Shown one piece after another: positions 9,595 through 18,562 of a DNA stretch of 64,000 nucleotides. Positions within the stretch are counted from its first letter, which is position 1. Every line of letters starts with the position of its first letter. Where the stretch lies: assembly GCF_013394775.1 (NCBI RefSeq), contig NZ_JABXYT010000001.1, forward strand, positions 944,501 through 1,008,500. Reading direction: 5' to 3'. Below the pieces are notes generated by a model. The model made no database searches and was not told the origin of the DNA. It saw only the letters and a list, made by a program, of their open reading frames with translations. Position numbers and translations under genes: made by a program. The DNA comes from Oribacterium sp. oral taxon 102. Its GTDB lineage: Bacteria; Bacillota; Clostridia; Lachnospirales; Lachnospiraceae.

Positions 9595-9624
9595 AGAGAC
9601 CCTGATTTTCCGGGGTCTCTTTTT
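9595..9624 (+). terminator. pheST terminator
   Basis: AGAGACCC and GGGGTCTCT form a stem around TGATTTTCC, followed by TTTTT. It marks the end of the GC-rich pheST unit and the start of the AT-richer block. Confidence 0.88.
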
Positions 9625-9689
9625 ATGTGAATTTTTCACATGCCAATTTTACACTGTGAAAATAAACTATAAAAGTCCTGAGGAATGAT

Positions 9690-9705
9690 ATACTATTTAT
9701 AGTAT
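9690..9705. promoter_or_regulatory. Palindrome over the -35 region of the BMP/sensor operon
   Basis: ATACTAT-TT-ATAGTAT is a perfect 7+7 base inverted repeat. A TATAAT at 9720-9725 would place its -35 hexamer at about 9697-9702, inside the palindrome. This geometry suits a regulator site; the binding protein is unknown. A second, looser inverted repeat (TTTTCACA...TGTGAAAA) lies at about 9634-9661. Confidence 0.45.
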
Positions 9706-9766
9706 TGATGATTTTTTGGTATAATAAATCCGGGATATACTGTAAAAATAGGGGGGAATTAAGGAG

Positions 9767-10756
9767 ATGAAAGGAAAAGTATGGAGAATATTTATAATTT
9801 TTAGTGCGATGCTTCTAATTGCAGGATGTGCTGCAAAGAAAATGCTTGATTTGAAGATGAAAAAAATTGTTGTTGTCCTGTCCGGCTCCAGAGATGATAT
9901 GAGTTGGAATATGTCAAATATTGAAGGGATCCGGGCGTGTAATGAAAGCAAAAAGGTAAATATAGAGTATATAGAGCATGTTGTAGAAAACGATTATGAG
10001 AAGACATTTTCTGAATATGCAATGAGCGGATACGATATCATTATTGGCGCAGGCTCCCAATTTAATGATGCCATTGAGGCAATTGCGCCGAAATATAAAG
10101 CTACTCTTTTCTGTATTATAAACGGCACTGTGACGAATGTAGACAACGTGGTTTCCGTACGAGTTAAGGAATATGAAGTTGCGTATATTGCATCTATCAT
10201 TGCGGGAAGAGAGACAAAAAATGGCGTATTCGCGACAATAGGCGGTTATCCCAATGTGCCAATGAAAAAAATGCTCGATGTATATGAAGCGAACGCAGTA
10301 AGGCTCGCAAAAGAAAGAGGCATAGATACCGCGCATAGTATGAGAGCCTATGCGAACAGCTGGGATGATGTGAAGCTTGGGTATGATATCACGGAGCAAA
10401 TGCTTGAGGATGGCGCTGATACCGTACTGGTTTACGCAAATAAAGTCTGTATTGGATGTATCAATGCATTGAAGGGAAAAAATGCCCATATGATAGGGCT
10501 TGCGACAGATCAAAGCAGGATAAATTCGGGTGTGGTAATAGCTTCTGTTATTTTTGACTTTGAAAAATTGTACACGTGGGTATTGGACGAGTATGCCGCG
10601 GGGCGTTTGCCGGGAAAAAGGCAGTATGCTATAGGAATGAATCAGGATATGTTTTGCCTGTCATATACGGATCAAATATCGGAAGATACGGTGGATGCGG
10701 TGAATGCCGCCCTGCGTGATTTGAGGTCCGGAAAAATCAGATTGAATGAGGAATGA
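9767..10756 (+). CDS. BMP/PnrA-like lipoprotein next to a histidine kinase
   Basis: This is a substrate-binding-type lipoprotein of the BMP (basic membrane protein, PnrA-like) family, whose characterised members bind nucleosides for ABC importers. The signal peptide ends in the lipobox LIAGC with Cys21. The family fold shows as IVVVLSGSRDDMSWNMSNIEGI, GYDIIIGAGSQFNDAIEAIAPKY, FCIINGTV and an EVAYIASIIAG helix. It is shorter and more divergent than its paralogue at 13367. Its gene ends three bases before the sensor kinase gene rather than next to the transporter, so it may present ligand to the kinase. That role is inferred from position only. Confidence 0.85.
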   Translation: MKGKVWRIFIIFSAMLLIAGCAAKKMLDLKMKKIVVVLSGSRDDMSWNMSNIEGIRACNESKKVNIEYIEHVVENDYEKTFSEYAMSGYDIIIGAGSQFNDAIEAIAPKYKATLFCIINGTVTNVDNVVSVRVKEYEVAYIASIIAGRETKNGVFATIGGYPNVPMKKMLDVYEANAVRLAKERGIDTAHSMRAYANSWDDVKLGYDITEQMLEDGADTVLVYANKVCIGCINALKGKNAHMIGLATDQSRINSGVVIASVIFDFEKLYTWVLDEYAAGRLPGKRQYAIGMNQDMFCLSYTDQISEDTVDAVNAALRDLRSGKIRLNEE

Positions 10757-10759
10757 TAT

Positions 10760-12445
10760 ATGTCTCTCTGGAAAAAGATCTCTGTGGTAGTTGTCTCTAT
10801 AATTATAATAATAACGATCTCTATGGGAATTGCGTCCTATGGCATTGTGCAGAAATTGATTATAAAAAATAAAAAAGAAGACATGGAAAATATGCTCAAT
10901 CTGATAGATATCAACATCACTGAGCAGATCGGAACCTTGAATAACCTGGTTGATTTTATAGCTGACTCTGAGAGTCTGTCGAATGCCTTATCGAGGGATG
11001 CGAATATTGATAAAAGAAACATGGAAGATCTGGAATACCTGGGAGAGCTTGTATCCACTTTTGAGGCGGTAAATAATTTGTATATCATAAATGACAGCAA
11101 TGAACTCTTGTACCAATATAAGGAAGACAGCTTCGGTTCGAACATAGATGAGATAGCTGCTTATATAGAAAGAGCGAGGAATGAGCCGAATAGAAGCATC
11201 TGGGCGAATAGAAAAGAGGGAGACTCTATCATTCTGCTTACAAATATCAGTTCAGCCGACAGTGCATCAGGGATGCTGGCGATTGCATTTGATCCGGAAA
11301 CATTTGCAAAGCTGCTTATCAATAATCTGAGTACATTTCGACATCAATATACTCTTATTGTAGATAAGGAGGGGAATACGATATGTTCCAATAATAGTAT
11401 TAAAATGGATTATCTGAAAGCTGTGCAGGAACGGTACGATGCCGGAGAGAGAAGCTTTCAATTTCAATGGGCAGGGATTTCTTATTTTGCCTGCGGACAG
11501 TACAATGGGATAACGGGCTGGAAAATACTTTCAGTTATTGCGGCAGATGATATATTTCCGCAGCTGAGAATATTGAAGAGAAGTATATATTTCATCGTAA
11601 TTGCAGCGGTTGTTATGGGATTCCTCATCAGCGTATCATTGGCGTGGACCGTGACCAAGCCGATGCAGCGGCTTTCGGATGCAATGAAAGAAACCAGAGC
11701 GGGAAATTTTGACATCAGAATTCATACTCGTAGAAAAGATGAAATCGGTACGCTCATAGATTCCTATAATTATATGATTGATGAGATAAATAGACTTGTA
11801 AATGTAGTGTATGAAGAGAAGATGGCGCAAAAAACAGCTGAGATCGGCGCTCTGCAGGCACAGATAAATCCGCATTTTTTATATAATACGCTGGATACCA
11901 TTAACTGGATGCTGCTTGACCGCGGAGAAGAGGATATAAGTGATATTATCATAAATCTGGGAGAGTTAATGAAATATTCAATAGCGGGAAATAATGCTCT
12001 GGTTTCTCTGGAGGAGGAAATTAAATACATACATAACTACCTTAAGATACAGAAATGCCGCATGGAGGACAAATTAAAATATACGATATCGATATCAGAG
12101 GAATGCAGGGAATGTAAATGTCCGAAGCTTATTCTGCAGCCAATTGTGGAGAATGCCATCAAGCATGGAATAGAGCCGATGACAAGGACGGGGGAGATTG
12201 CCATACATGCGATCGTAGAAAATGAAGATCTGAGAATATCTCTAGCGGATAACGGAAGAGGGATGACAGAGGAAGAGATAAAGGGGATTTATTTGGGGGA
12301 GAGCGGTATCGGGCTGAATAATGTCATCAAGCGGATCAAACTTATATATGGGCAGAAATACGGACTTACCATCATTTCCGAAAAAAATGAAGGTACAAAT
12401 GTAGAGATCACGATTCCGGCAGTGTTTGAGGTGCAGAAAATATGA
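10760..12445 (+). CDS. YesM-like membrane sensor histidine kinase
   Basis: A membrane histidine kinase of 561 residues. There is a TM helix at about 8-30 and an extracellular sensing region of about 240 residues. A second TM follows at about 275-297 (IYFIVIAAVVMGFLISVSLA), then a HAMP linker. Next comes the His_kinase domain with the phosphoacceptor in LQAQINPHFLYNTLDTIN (about residue 375), and an HATPase_c domain with the N box PIVENAIKHGIEP and a G box GIGLNN. This is the LytS/YesM class, which pairs with AraC-type response regulators. The gene overlaps the regulator gene by four bases. Confidence 0.93.
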   Translation: MSLWKKISVVVVSIIIIITISMGIASYGIVQKLIIKNKKEDMENMLNLIDINITEQIGTLNNLVDFIADSESLSNALSRDANIDKRNMEDLEYLGELVSTFEAVNNLYIINDSNELLYQYKEDSFGSNIDEIAAYIERARNEPNRSIWANRKEGDSIILLTNISSADSASGMLAIAFDPETFAKLLINNLSTFRHQYTLIVDKEGNTICSNNSIKMDYLKAVQERYDAGERSFQFQWAGISYFACGQYNGITGWKILSVIAADDIFPQLRILKRSIYFIVIAAVVMGFLISVSLAWTVTKPMQRLSDAMKETRAGNFDIRIHTRRKDEIGTLIDSYNYMIDEINRLVNVVYEEKMAQKTAEIGALQAQINPHFLYNTLDTINWMLLDRGEEDISDIIINLGELMKYSIAGNNALVSLEEEIKYIHNYLKIQKCRMEDKLKYTISISEECRECKCPKLILQPIVENAIKHGIEPMTRTGEIAIHAIVENEDLRISLADNGRGMTEEEIKGIYLGESGIGLNNVIKRIKLIYGQKYGLTIISEKNEGTNVEITIPAVFEVQKI

Positions 12446-13182
12446 AGATCATGATAGTGGATGATGAACCTAAGATAAGAAAAGGGATTAAAATGTTGCT
12501 CGACGGACAAATGGGATTCGATGTAGTGGGCGCTTATGACGGCGCCGACTCGGCACTCATGGATATACTGGAAAAAACTCCGGACGTTATTGTTACGGAT
12601 ATAAAGATGCCAGAGTACAGCGGACTGGATTTGATAGAGAAAATCAGGGAGAGAGATAAAAAAATATATATTATTATCATTAGTGGATACAGCAATTTTG
12701 AGTATGCACAGCAAGCCATAAAATATGGCGTTTACAGATATCTGACAAAGCCTACAAATCCCAGAGAGCTTATAGAGGTGCTGAGAGAAATAGAAAGAAA
12801 GCAAGAGCCGCAGTTATGCGGCAGTGAGCCGCCGGCAGGCATGTATGTAAACTCTGATGTGGGAAATCTTTTGGTGAGGAAGGCTGTCGATTATATAGAA
12901 ATTCATTATGCGGAAAAGATAGGACTAAAGAGCATAGCGGAGGTGCTTTATATTTCTCCGAACTATTTATCGGATTTGTTCAGGCGTCATATGAAAGAAA
13001 ACTTTTCAGACTACCTGATTGATTTCAGATTAAAAAAGGCCTGTATCTATTTGAAGATGCCGGAGTACAAGGTGTCCGATGTTTCACAGATGACAGGGTT
13101 CAGAGATGCCGCCTATTTCAGTACAGTATTCAAAAAAGCATACAATATGACGCCCTTGGAATTTAAAAATAAAGCTAAATAA
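12442..13182 (+). CDS. YesN-like response regulator with AraC domain
   Basis: A 246-residue response regulator. The receiver domain spans about 1-120, with acidic pocket VDDEP, phosphoacceptor Asp53 in VIVTDIKMPEYSG and the conserved Lys in YLTKPTNP. The AraC/XylS double helix-turn-helix spans about 140-246 (KSIAEVLYISPNYLSDLFRR, then VSDVSQMTGFRDAAYFSTVF). It is translationally coupled to the kinase gene through ATGA. Regulators of this class usually activate an adjacent transporter, here the BMP-type ABC system starting at 13367. That target is an inference. Confidence 0.93.
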   Translation: MKIMIVDDEPKIRKGIKMLLDGQMGFDVVGAYDGADSALMDILEKTPDVIVTDIKMPEYSGLDLIEKIRERDKKIYIIIISGYSNFEYAQQAIKYGVYRYLTKPTNPRELIEVLREIERKQEPQLCGSEPPAGMYVNSDVGNLLVRKAVDYIEIHYAEKIGLKSIAEVLYISPNYLSDLFRRHMKENFSDYLIDFRLKKACIYLKMPEYKVSDVSQMTGFRDAAYFSTVFKKAYNMTPLEFKNKAK

Positions 13183-13366
13183 TGAAATAAAATACGAAAT
13201 AAGCTTTAATTGCTGGAAATGGTGCACAATAAAATATAAATACAATTCGGATAGATGTAAATATTTAATAAAATAGTAGATTTTTCGCATATAGAAATGA
13301 AGCCAATACATATATACTTGAGACAGATAAAAAACCAAGCTGACGTGCTGAAAAGGAGGGCACTTT
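13183..13366 (+). promoter_or_regulatory. AT-rich leader in front of the BMP transporter genes
   Basis: 184 AT-rich bases lie between the response regulator and the second BMP gene. Several TATAAA-like words occur but no single well-spaced -35/-10 pair stands out, as would be expected for an activator-dependent promoter. AAAAGGAGGG just before 13367 is a strong ribosome binding site. Confidence 0.4.
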
Positions 13367-14434
13367 ATGAGAAGAAATCTTTTGGCTTTTTGTGCAAGCG
13401 TATGTTTGGCAGGCACGGCGATTGCGGGATGCGGAAATACCGGAAGTGCAGGTACAAGCACAACGACGCAAAGTGAAACGGGAAATGTAAGCGAGGCGGC
13501 TCCGGCGAACGGCACAGAAACAGATACATATAAGGGCATGAAGATCGTGCTGATACTGCCGGGCAGTATTGATGACCAGAGCTGGAATGCAAGTAATAAT
13601 GCAGGAGCAAAACAGTGCGACAAGGAACTGGGCACGAGTATTGAAGTGGTTGAGTCAGTTCCGGTTGAAGAATTTGAGCAGACGTTTACGGAATACGGAG
13701 AAAAAGGGTATGATCTTGTGATGGCGGCAGGAAGCCAGTTTGATGAGGCATGCGGTGCGGTCGCGCCACAATATCCGGAAACGGTTTATACGATTATAAA
13801 CGGAACGAAGAGCGATACCGATAATATGGTTCCGGTATTTCCTAAGGAATATGAGGGTTCTTATATAGCGGGAGTCATTGCCGGATATTCTACTGCGAAT
13901 GGAAATTTCGCAACGCTTGGAGGCGAGTCCAATATCGCGATGGTTCATCTTCTGGATACCTATGAGGCGGCGGCTGTGCAGGTGGCAAAAGAAAGGGGAA
14001 TTTCCGATGCCAAGGCAAATAGATCTTTCCTGAATACCTGGACGGATGTTTCCATAGGGAAAGCAATGACATCGCAGATGATCGATAATGGAGCTGATAC
14101 GATTTTCTGCTATTCCAATGAAGCGACATCAGGATCTATACAGGCTGCGGCAGAGAAAAAATGTAAGTTTGTAGGATTTGCGGCAAATAAGAATACAGAG
14201 AGTGATTGCGTGGTTGCTTCTGTGAATATGGCCTGGGCAAATGTATATCCGTGGATTATAAAGGGGATTAAAAGCGGCGAGCTGAAGGGTGCACAGGAGG
14301 TAGGCGTGAAGGAGGGCGTATTCGAGACGATCCTTACCGATCGATGCTCTGAGGAATGCAAGACGGCAGTAGAGAAAGCCACAGCGGATATCTCAAACGG
14401 TACAATTGATCTAAAGCAGTATTTTTCGGAATAA
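13367..14434 (+). CDS. BMP-family ABC transporter substrate-binding lipoprotein
   Basis: A solute-binding lipoprotein of the PnrA/BMP family that should capture the substrate outside the membrane for the ATPase and permeases encoded downstream. The signal peptide ends in TAIAGC with lipid Cys22, followed by a Ser/Thr/Gly/Glu-rich linker to about residue 55. The mature fold shows LILPGSIDDQSWNASNNAGA, GYDLVMAAGSQFDEACGAVAPQYP and YTIINGTKSD. It is a clear paralogue of the 9767 protein. Family members bind nucleosides or related compounds; the actual substrate is not visible from the sequence. Confidence 0.92.
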   Translation: MRRNLLAFCASVCLAGTAIAGCGNTGSAGTSTTTQSETGNVSEAAPANGTETDTYKGMKIVLILPGSIDDQSWNASNNAGAKQCDKELGTSIEVVESVPVEEFEQTFTEYGEKGYDLVMAAGSQFDEACGAVAPQYPETVYTIINGTKSDTDNMVPVFPKEYEGSYIAGVIAGYSTANGNFATLGGESNIAMVHLLDTYEAAAVQVAKERGISDAKANRSFLNTWTDVSIGKAMTSQMIDNGADTIFCYSNEATSGSIQAAAEKKCKFVGFAANKNTESDCVVASVNMAWANVYPWIIKGIKSGELKGAQEVGVKEGVFETILTDRCSEECKTAVEKATADISNGTIDLKQYFSE

Positions 14435-14464
14435 GGATACTGGATAAAGACGCCAAGTCAAAAG

Positions 14465-14492
14465 AAGGCAGTGTTTACCGACGCTGCCTTTT
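14465..14492 (+). terminator. Hairpin between binding protein and ATPase genes
   Basis: AAGGCAG and CTGCCTT form a stem around TGTTTACCGACG with a T run after it. In importer operons such a partial terminator often leaves the binding protein expressed well above the membrane parts. That use is inferred. Confidence 0.75.
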
Positions 14493-14519
14493 TATATAAA
14501 TATCTGGGGGAAACTTTAG

Positions 14520-16064
14520 ATGAAGAAAAAAACATTAGTAGAATTAAAGCATATAACGAAACGATTTGCCAAGGTGCTTGCCAATGATGATGTATCTATG
14601 GAGATTAAGGAGGGAGAGGTAGTAGCTCTTTTGGGAGAAAATGGTGCAGGAAAGAGTACAATAATGAAGATCCTTTATGGACTGTACCATGCTACATCGG
14701 GAGAAATATATATCAATGGCGAGAAGAGAGACATCAATTCCCCCAAAGAGGCGATCGGCTGTGGGATTTCTATGATCCAGCAGCATTTTTCATTGGTTCC
14801 GGCGCATACGGTTACAGAAAATATTATTCTGGGGAATTGTAAGGGAAAGATAGACTACAAAGCAAAGGAAAGAGAAATACAGGCTCTTGCGGATAAGTAT
14901 CATTTCGACGTTCCTGCGGGAGAGTATGTGAAAAACCTTACAGTAGGAGCGCAGCAGAAGGTTGAGATATTAAAAGCGCTGTATTTAAACGCGAAAATTC
15001 TTATTATGGATGAGCCTACGGCTGTGCTTACGCCGCAGGAAGCGGAAATTCTTATGCTGTTTGTCAGAGATTATGTAGAAAAGGGAAATTCTGTCGTATT
15101 TATCACGCATAAGATGAAGGAGGTCATGGAAGTATCTGACCGCATCATTGTCCTTAGGAATGGAAGGCTCAGCGGGCTGGTTAATGAAGATGAAATTTCA
15201 GGAATTAAAGAAACAGAGCTTGTGAATATGATGATAGGTCATGATTTGGAGACATTAAAAGCAGTCGAAGGAATAGACTATGATAAGAAAAAGAAAAGGC
15301 TGTCTGTGGAACATCTGAGCATCATGCCTCGGAATGAAGTTCCGGTATTGACGGATATTACGTTTGATATACGAGAGGGGGAGGTGCTGGGCTTTGCCGG
15401 CGTATCAGGAAATGGTCAGCAGGAGCTTTGCGAAGCAATATATGGGGCGAGAACTATCACATCGGGGAAGATCGTCCTTGATGGAAATGAGATTACGCAT
15501 CTATCTATAAATGAAAGAATAGAGAAAGGAATCGGCTATTTGGCATCTGACAGATACAGGTATGGCATGGTTGCGGATATGTCTCTGTCGGAAAACATTC
15601 TTTTGAAAGCAAGCTATCTTAAAAGATGGGTAGAACATGGGATTATTGATTGGAAGTCGGTAGACAATGACACGGAGAGGATCATTCGGGATTATAAAGT
15701 GAAAGCACCGGATCACAGCGTGACAATAGGGAGTCTTTCCGGCGGAAATCAGCAAAAAGTGGTAGTGGCAAGAGAAGTTGACATGGGGGAAAATCTGCTT
15801 ATATTCGATCAGCCGACCAGAGGTTTGGATCTGGGAGCGATAAATTATGTTCATAAAACAATACTGAAAGAAAAAGCGCAGGGGAAGTGCATTCTGCTGG
15901 TTTCAACCGAACTATCGGAGATATTTGCCCTTTCCGATAGGATAGCTGTTTTGTATAAGGGTAGGATAATGGGGATTTATAAAAATGGAGAAATATCCAC
16001 AGATCAAATAGGACTTCTTATGGCAGGGTATGAGCTGAAGGAGGTGAAAAATGAAAAAGAATAA
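14520..16064 (+). CDS. Nucleoside-type ABC transporter ATPase (two ABC domains)
   Basis: A 514-residue ATPase with two fused ABC domains in the RbsA/NupA arrangement used by CUT2-type and nucleoside importers. Domain 1 has Walker A LLGENGAGKST and Walker B ILIMDEPTAVLTP; its signature is the altered LTVGAQQKVE. Domain 2 begins near residue 265 and has a degenerate Walker A (GVSGNGQQEL) with a normal signature LSGGNQQKV. That asymmetry is usual for the family. The ATG at 14520 is preceded by GGGGGAAA. It overlaps the first permease gene by 14 bases. Partner of the BMP lipoprotein upstream. Confidence 0.93.
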   Translation: MKKKTLVELKHITKRFAKVLANDDVSMEIKEGEVVALLGENGAGKSTIMKILYGLYHATSGEIYINGEKRDINSPKEAIGCGISMIQQHFSLVPAHTVTENIILGNCKGKIDYKAKEREIQALADKYHFDVPAGEYVKNLTVGAQQKVEILKALYLNAKILIMDEPTAVLTPQEAEILMLFVRDYVEKGNSVVFITHKMKEVMEVSDRIIVLRNGRLSGLVNEDEISGIKETELVNMMIGHDLETLKAVEGIDYDKKKKRLSVEHLSIMPRNEVPVLTDITFDIREGEVLGFAGVSGNGQQELCEAIYGARTITSGKIVLDGNEITHLSINERIEKGIGYLASDRYRYGMVADMSLSENILLKASYLKRWVEHGIIDWKSVDNDTERIIRDYKVKAPDHSVTIGSLSGGNQQKVVVAREVDMGENLLIFDQPTRGLDLGAINYVHKTILKEKAQGKCILLVSTELSEIFALSDRIAVLYKGRIMGIYKNGEISTDQIGLLMAGYELKEVKNEKE

Positions 16065-17121
16065 AATCCTTTCGGAGCTTTTGCTTTGGACAGTCCTCGC
16101 GATCATACTCGGACTGATTGTCAGCTTCAGCTTTCTGCCGCTTCTGGGAGTAAATCCGTTTTTTGCGGTATTTGTAATGTTTTCCGAGACGTTTTCCAGT
16201 ACCTTTAACATGGGAAATATACTCATAAAAACAGCTCCGCTTATATTAACAGGCCTTGCATTTGCCTTTACATATAAGGCGAATCTATATAATATCGGCG
16301 CGCAGGGACAGTTTTATACAGGGTGTATATGCGCGGCTGCCGTTTCTTTATTACTTGGCGGCAGATTGCCGGGTGCTGTGGTCATTGTACTGGCTATGGC
16401 AGCCGCTATGATGGGCGGCGCTATAATAGGATTCGTCATAGGCTTTCTAAAGGCAAAGTTTAATGCCAATGAGTTTCTGATAAGCATGATGTCGACCTAT
16501 GTGATTCAATATGTGATGCAGCTTTTGCTTCGAACGCTTTTGCAGGAATCGAAGCATGAATACCTGAAAACGGATTATCTTGATAAAAGCGTCTGGCTGC
16601 CGAAAATAATACCCGGCACCTCAGTATCCTTGGGAATCGTAATAGCCTTGCTGACAGCTGTTTTCGTGTGGTATGTGCTGTACAGAACTTCTCTGGGGTA
16701 CAGAGTTCGTGTTACAGGTATGAACCAGGACGCAGCCAGGATGTCCGGTATAAATCCGCAGAGGCAATATATGATTGCCTTTGCGGTAAGCGGAGCAATC
16801 GCGGGGCTTGCGGGGCTGGTAGAGGTGAATGGGATGCAGCATATGCTGCTGACGGGTTTTGATACACAGATCGGTTCATATGGCATAGGTATCGCCATTC
16901 TTGCGAATGCCAATCCGCTTGCAGTGATACCGGCAGCGTTTTTGTTTGGTCTTCTGCAGGTAGGGGGTACAGCACTGGGGCATGCATCGGATGCGCCGGC
17001 AAGCGTTATTGATTTACTGCAGGGCTTTGTAATGCTTTTTGTACTGATGTCCTTTTACTTTAGAAGAAAGGCTGAGCTGAACAGACTGAAAAAACAGAAG
17101 ATAGCGATGGAGGAGGCATAG
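16051..17121 (+). CDS. BMP-type ABC transporter permease 1
   Basis: A 356-residue hydrophobic protein of the BPD_transp_2 (LivH/RbsC/NupB) type with about eight to ten membrane spans. Visible landmarks are the first span at about 12-35, ANLYNIGAQGQFYTGCICAA, an EFLISMMSTYVIQ segment, and the cytoplasmic coupling region VTGMNQDAARMSGINPQRQY. The GTG-free start ATG at 16051 sits inside the end of the ATPase gene after AAGGAGG. With the next protein it should form the membrane channel of the importer. Confidence 0.9.
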   Translation: MKKNKILSELLLWTVLAIILGLIVSFSFLPLLGVNPFFAVFVMFSETFSSTFNMGNILIKTAPLILTGLAFAFTYKANLYNIGAQGQFYTGCICAAAVSLLLGGRLPGAVVIVLAMAAAMMGGAIIGFVIGFLKAKFNANEFLISMMSTYVIQYVMQLLLRTLLQESKHEYLKTDYLDKSVWLPKIIPGTSVSLGIVIALLTAVFVWYVLYRTSLGYRVRVTGMNQDAARMSGINPQRQYMIAFAVSGAIAGLAGLVEVNGMQHMLLTGFDTQIGSYGIGIAILANANPLAVIPAAFLFGLLQVGGTALGHASDAPASVIDLLQGFVMLFVLMSFYFRRKAELNRLKKQKIAMEEA

Positions 17122-17122
17122 T

Positions 17123-18043
17123 ATGAATAACCTGATAAATTTACTGGCGAGAGCATTCTTTATGAGCACTCCTTTGGTACTCGGCGCGTTGGGGGAGGTT
17201 ATTGCGGAAAGAACCGGCATGATGGTTACTGCCGTAGAGGGTATATTCCTGATCGGCGCATGGGGAGGATTTATCGGCGCATATATCAGCGGAAGCATCT
17301 GGGGCGGATTTCTGCTGGCTATGCTGTGCGGGCTGATGGTTGCGCTTCTATATGGTCTGACGACGATATATATGAATCAGCATCAGATCGTAATGGGAAC
17401 AGCAATTTCCATACTTATAACGGGATTTTGTACCTTTTTCTATCGGGTTATATTCGGCATTCAAACTACGCCGCTGAAGGTTGAAGTGCTTCCGCTTATA
17501 GAAATACCTGTCCTCAGCAAATTACCATTACTGGGAGATATCATATTTTCTCAGAATTTAATCACCTATATTACATATATAATGGTTCCGATCATATTTT
17601 TTGTGGTGTTTAAAACCTCGCTTGGGCTTACGCTCAGATCCTGTGGAGAAAATCCCGAGGCAGTTGATGCGGCGGGAATCAATGTGAGAATGGCGAGATT
17701 TGGGGCGGTTGCCGTAGCGGGGTGTTTAGGGGGGATCTCAGGTGCGTATTACTCTCTGTGTAATGTGGGGATGTACACGTCTGAAATTATAAGCGGACGC
17801 GGCTGGATTGCATTCGGGATCTGCTTTTTAGGGAACTGGAATCCGGTGGGAGCGCTGCTGTTCGGTATCGTATTCGGCATATCGGAAGCCATCGGAGTGT
17901 ATGTAAAGGCGCTGGGGATGAGTGTTATTCCCAGTGAATTATTCAGCGCACTGCCGTATATGCTGGTAATCATACTGACGGTATGCCGGAAGCAGCTCAA
18001 AGTTCCGAATAAGTTGGGGGTGAAATATATAAAGGAGAATTAA
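17123..18043 (+). CDS. BMP-type ABC transporter permease 2
   Basis: A 306-residue partner permease of the NupC type. It opens with FMSTPLVLGALGEVIAERTGMM and VEGIFLIGAWGGF, and carries the coupling segment SCGENPEAVDAAGINVRMAR, as in the second subunit of nucleoside-type importers. The gene starts two bases after permease 1 ends. It is the last gene of the AT-richer block; no clear terminator follows. Confidence 0.9.
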   Translation: MNNLINLLARAFFMSTPLVLGALGEVIAERTGMMVTAVEGIFLIGAWGGFIGAYISGSIWGGFLLAMLCGLMVALLYGLTTIYMNQHQIVMGTAISILITGFCTFFYRVIFGIQTTPLKVEVLPLIEIPVLSKLPLLGDIIFSQNLITYITYIMVPIIFFVVFKTSLGLTLRSCGENPEAVDAAGINVRMARFGAVAVAGCLGGISGAYYSLCNVGMYTSEIISGRGWIAFGICFLGNWNPVGALLFGIVFGISEAIGVYVKALGMSVIPSELFSALPYMLVIILTVCRKQLKVPNKLGVKYIKEN

Positions 18044-18153
18044 ATTCAGGGATTTTCGAGCCGGTAAGACTTCGATATCTTGCGGAGAAAGGCTGATTCC
18101 GATATTAGTATTAGTGCAGGTTTTTCATTTGCAGTCCGGCTTTGCAGAATCTC

Positions 18154-18182
18154 TTGCATCGGCACGGCAGATGTGGTATAGT
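18154..18182 (+). promoter_or_regulatory. secG promoter
   Basis: TTGCAT at 18154-18159 and TATAGT at 18177-18182, 17 bases apart, about 45 bases before the secG start. Confidence 0.65.
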
Positions 18183-18226
18183 CACTAAGGTTATGGCTGT
18201 GGATCATAGAAGAGGGAAAAAGATAA

Positions 18227-18454
18227 ATGAAAATCGCACTTGTCATCATATTTGTGATATTAGGCGTTGCGCTTTCCGCCATTATCCTTATGCAGGAGGG
18301 GAAGAATCAGGGGCTCGGCGCGATTTCCGGCATGGCGGATACCTACTGGTCGAAGAATAAGGGGCGTTCCATTGAGGGTAATCTCGAGAAGTTTACGAAG
18401 TTTGCCGCAGTGGCGTTCTTTGCGATTGCACTGATTCTCGATATTATCTGGTAA
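18227..18454 (+). CDS. secG: Protein translocase subunit SecG
   Basis: A 75-residue membrane protein with two spans (about 3-21 and 54-73) flanking a cytoplasmic loop with the family motif MQEGKNQGLGAISGMADTYW. SecG assists SecYE in protein export. The gene lies directly before rnr and smpB, a common order in Bacillota. Start ATG at 18227 after AGAGGGAAAAAG. Confidence 0.93.
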   Translation: MKIALVIIFVILGVALSAIILMQEGKNQGLGAISGMADTYWSKNKGRSIEGNLEKFTKFAAVAFFAIALILDIIW

Positions 18455-18478
18455 TTGCAATTGAAGCTTACTTTTTGC

Positions 18479-18516
18479 GCCTGCATACAATAATGTATGC
18501 AGGCTTTCGTTTTATT
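18479..18516 (+). terminator. Hairpin after secG
   Basis: GCCTGCATAC and GTATGCAGGC form a perfect 10-base stem around a six-base loop. The T stretch after it is broken by CG, so read-through into rnr is possible. Confidence 0.65.
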
Positions 18517-18562
18517 TTGGCGGAGCTGTCCGGTCTGACCGCGGCCTCTACGAGGGAGAATT

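Noticed and set aside
16668..17484. Small overlapping plus-strand frames within the permease genes
   Set aside because: They lack start signals and are alternative frames of clearly coding membrane-protein genes.
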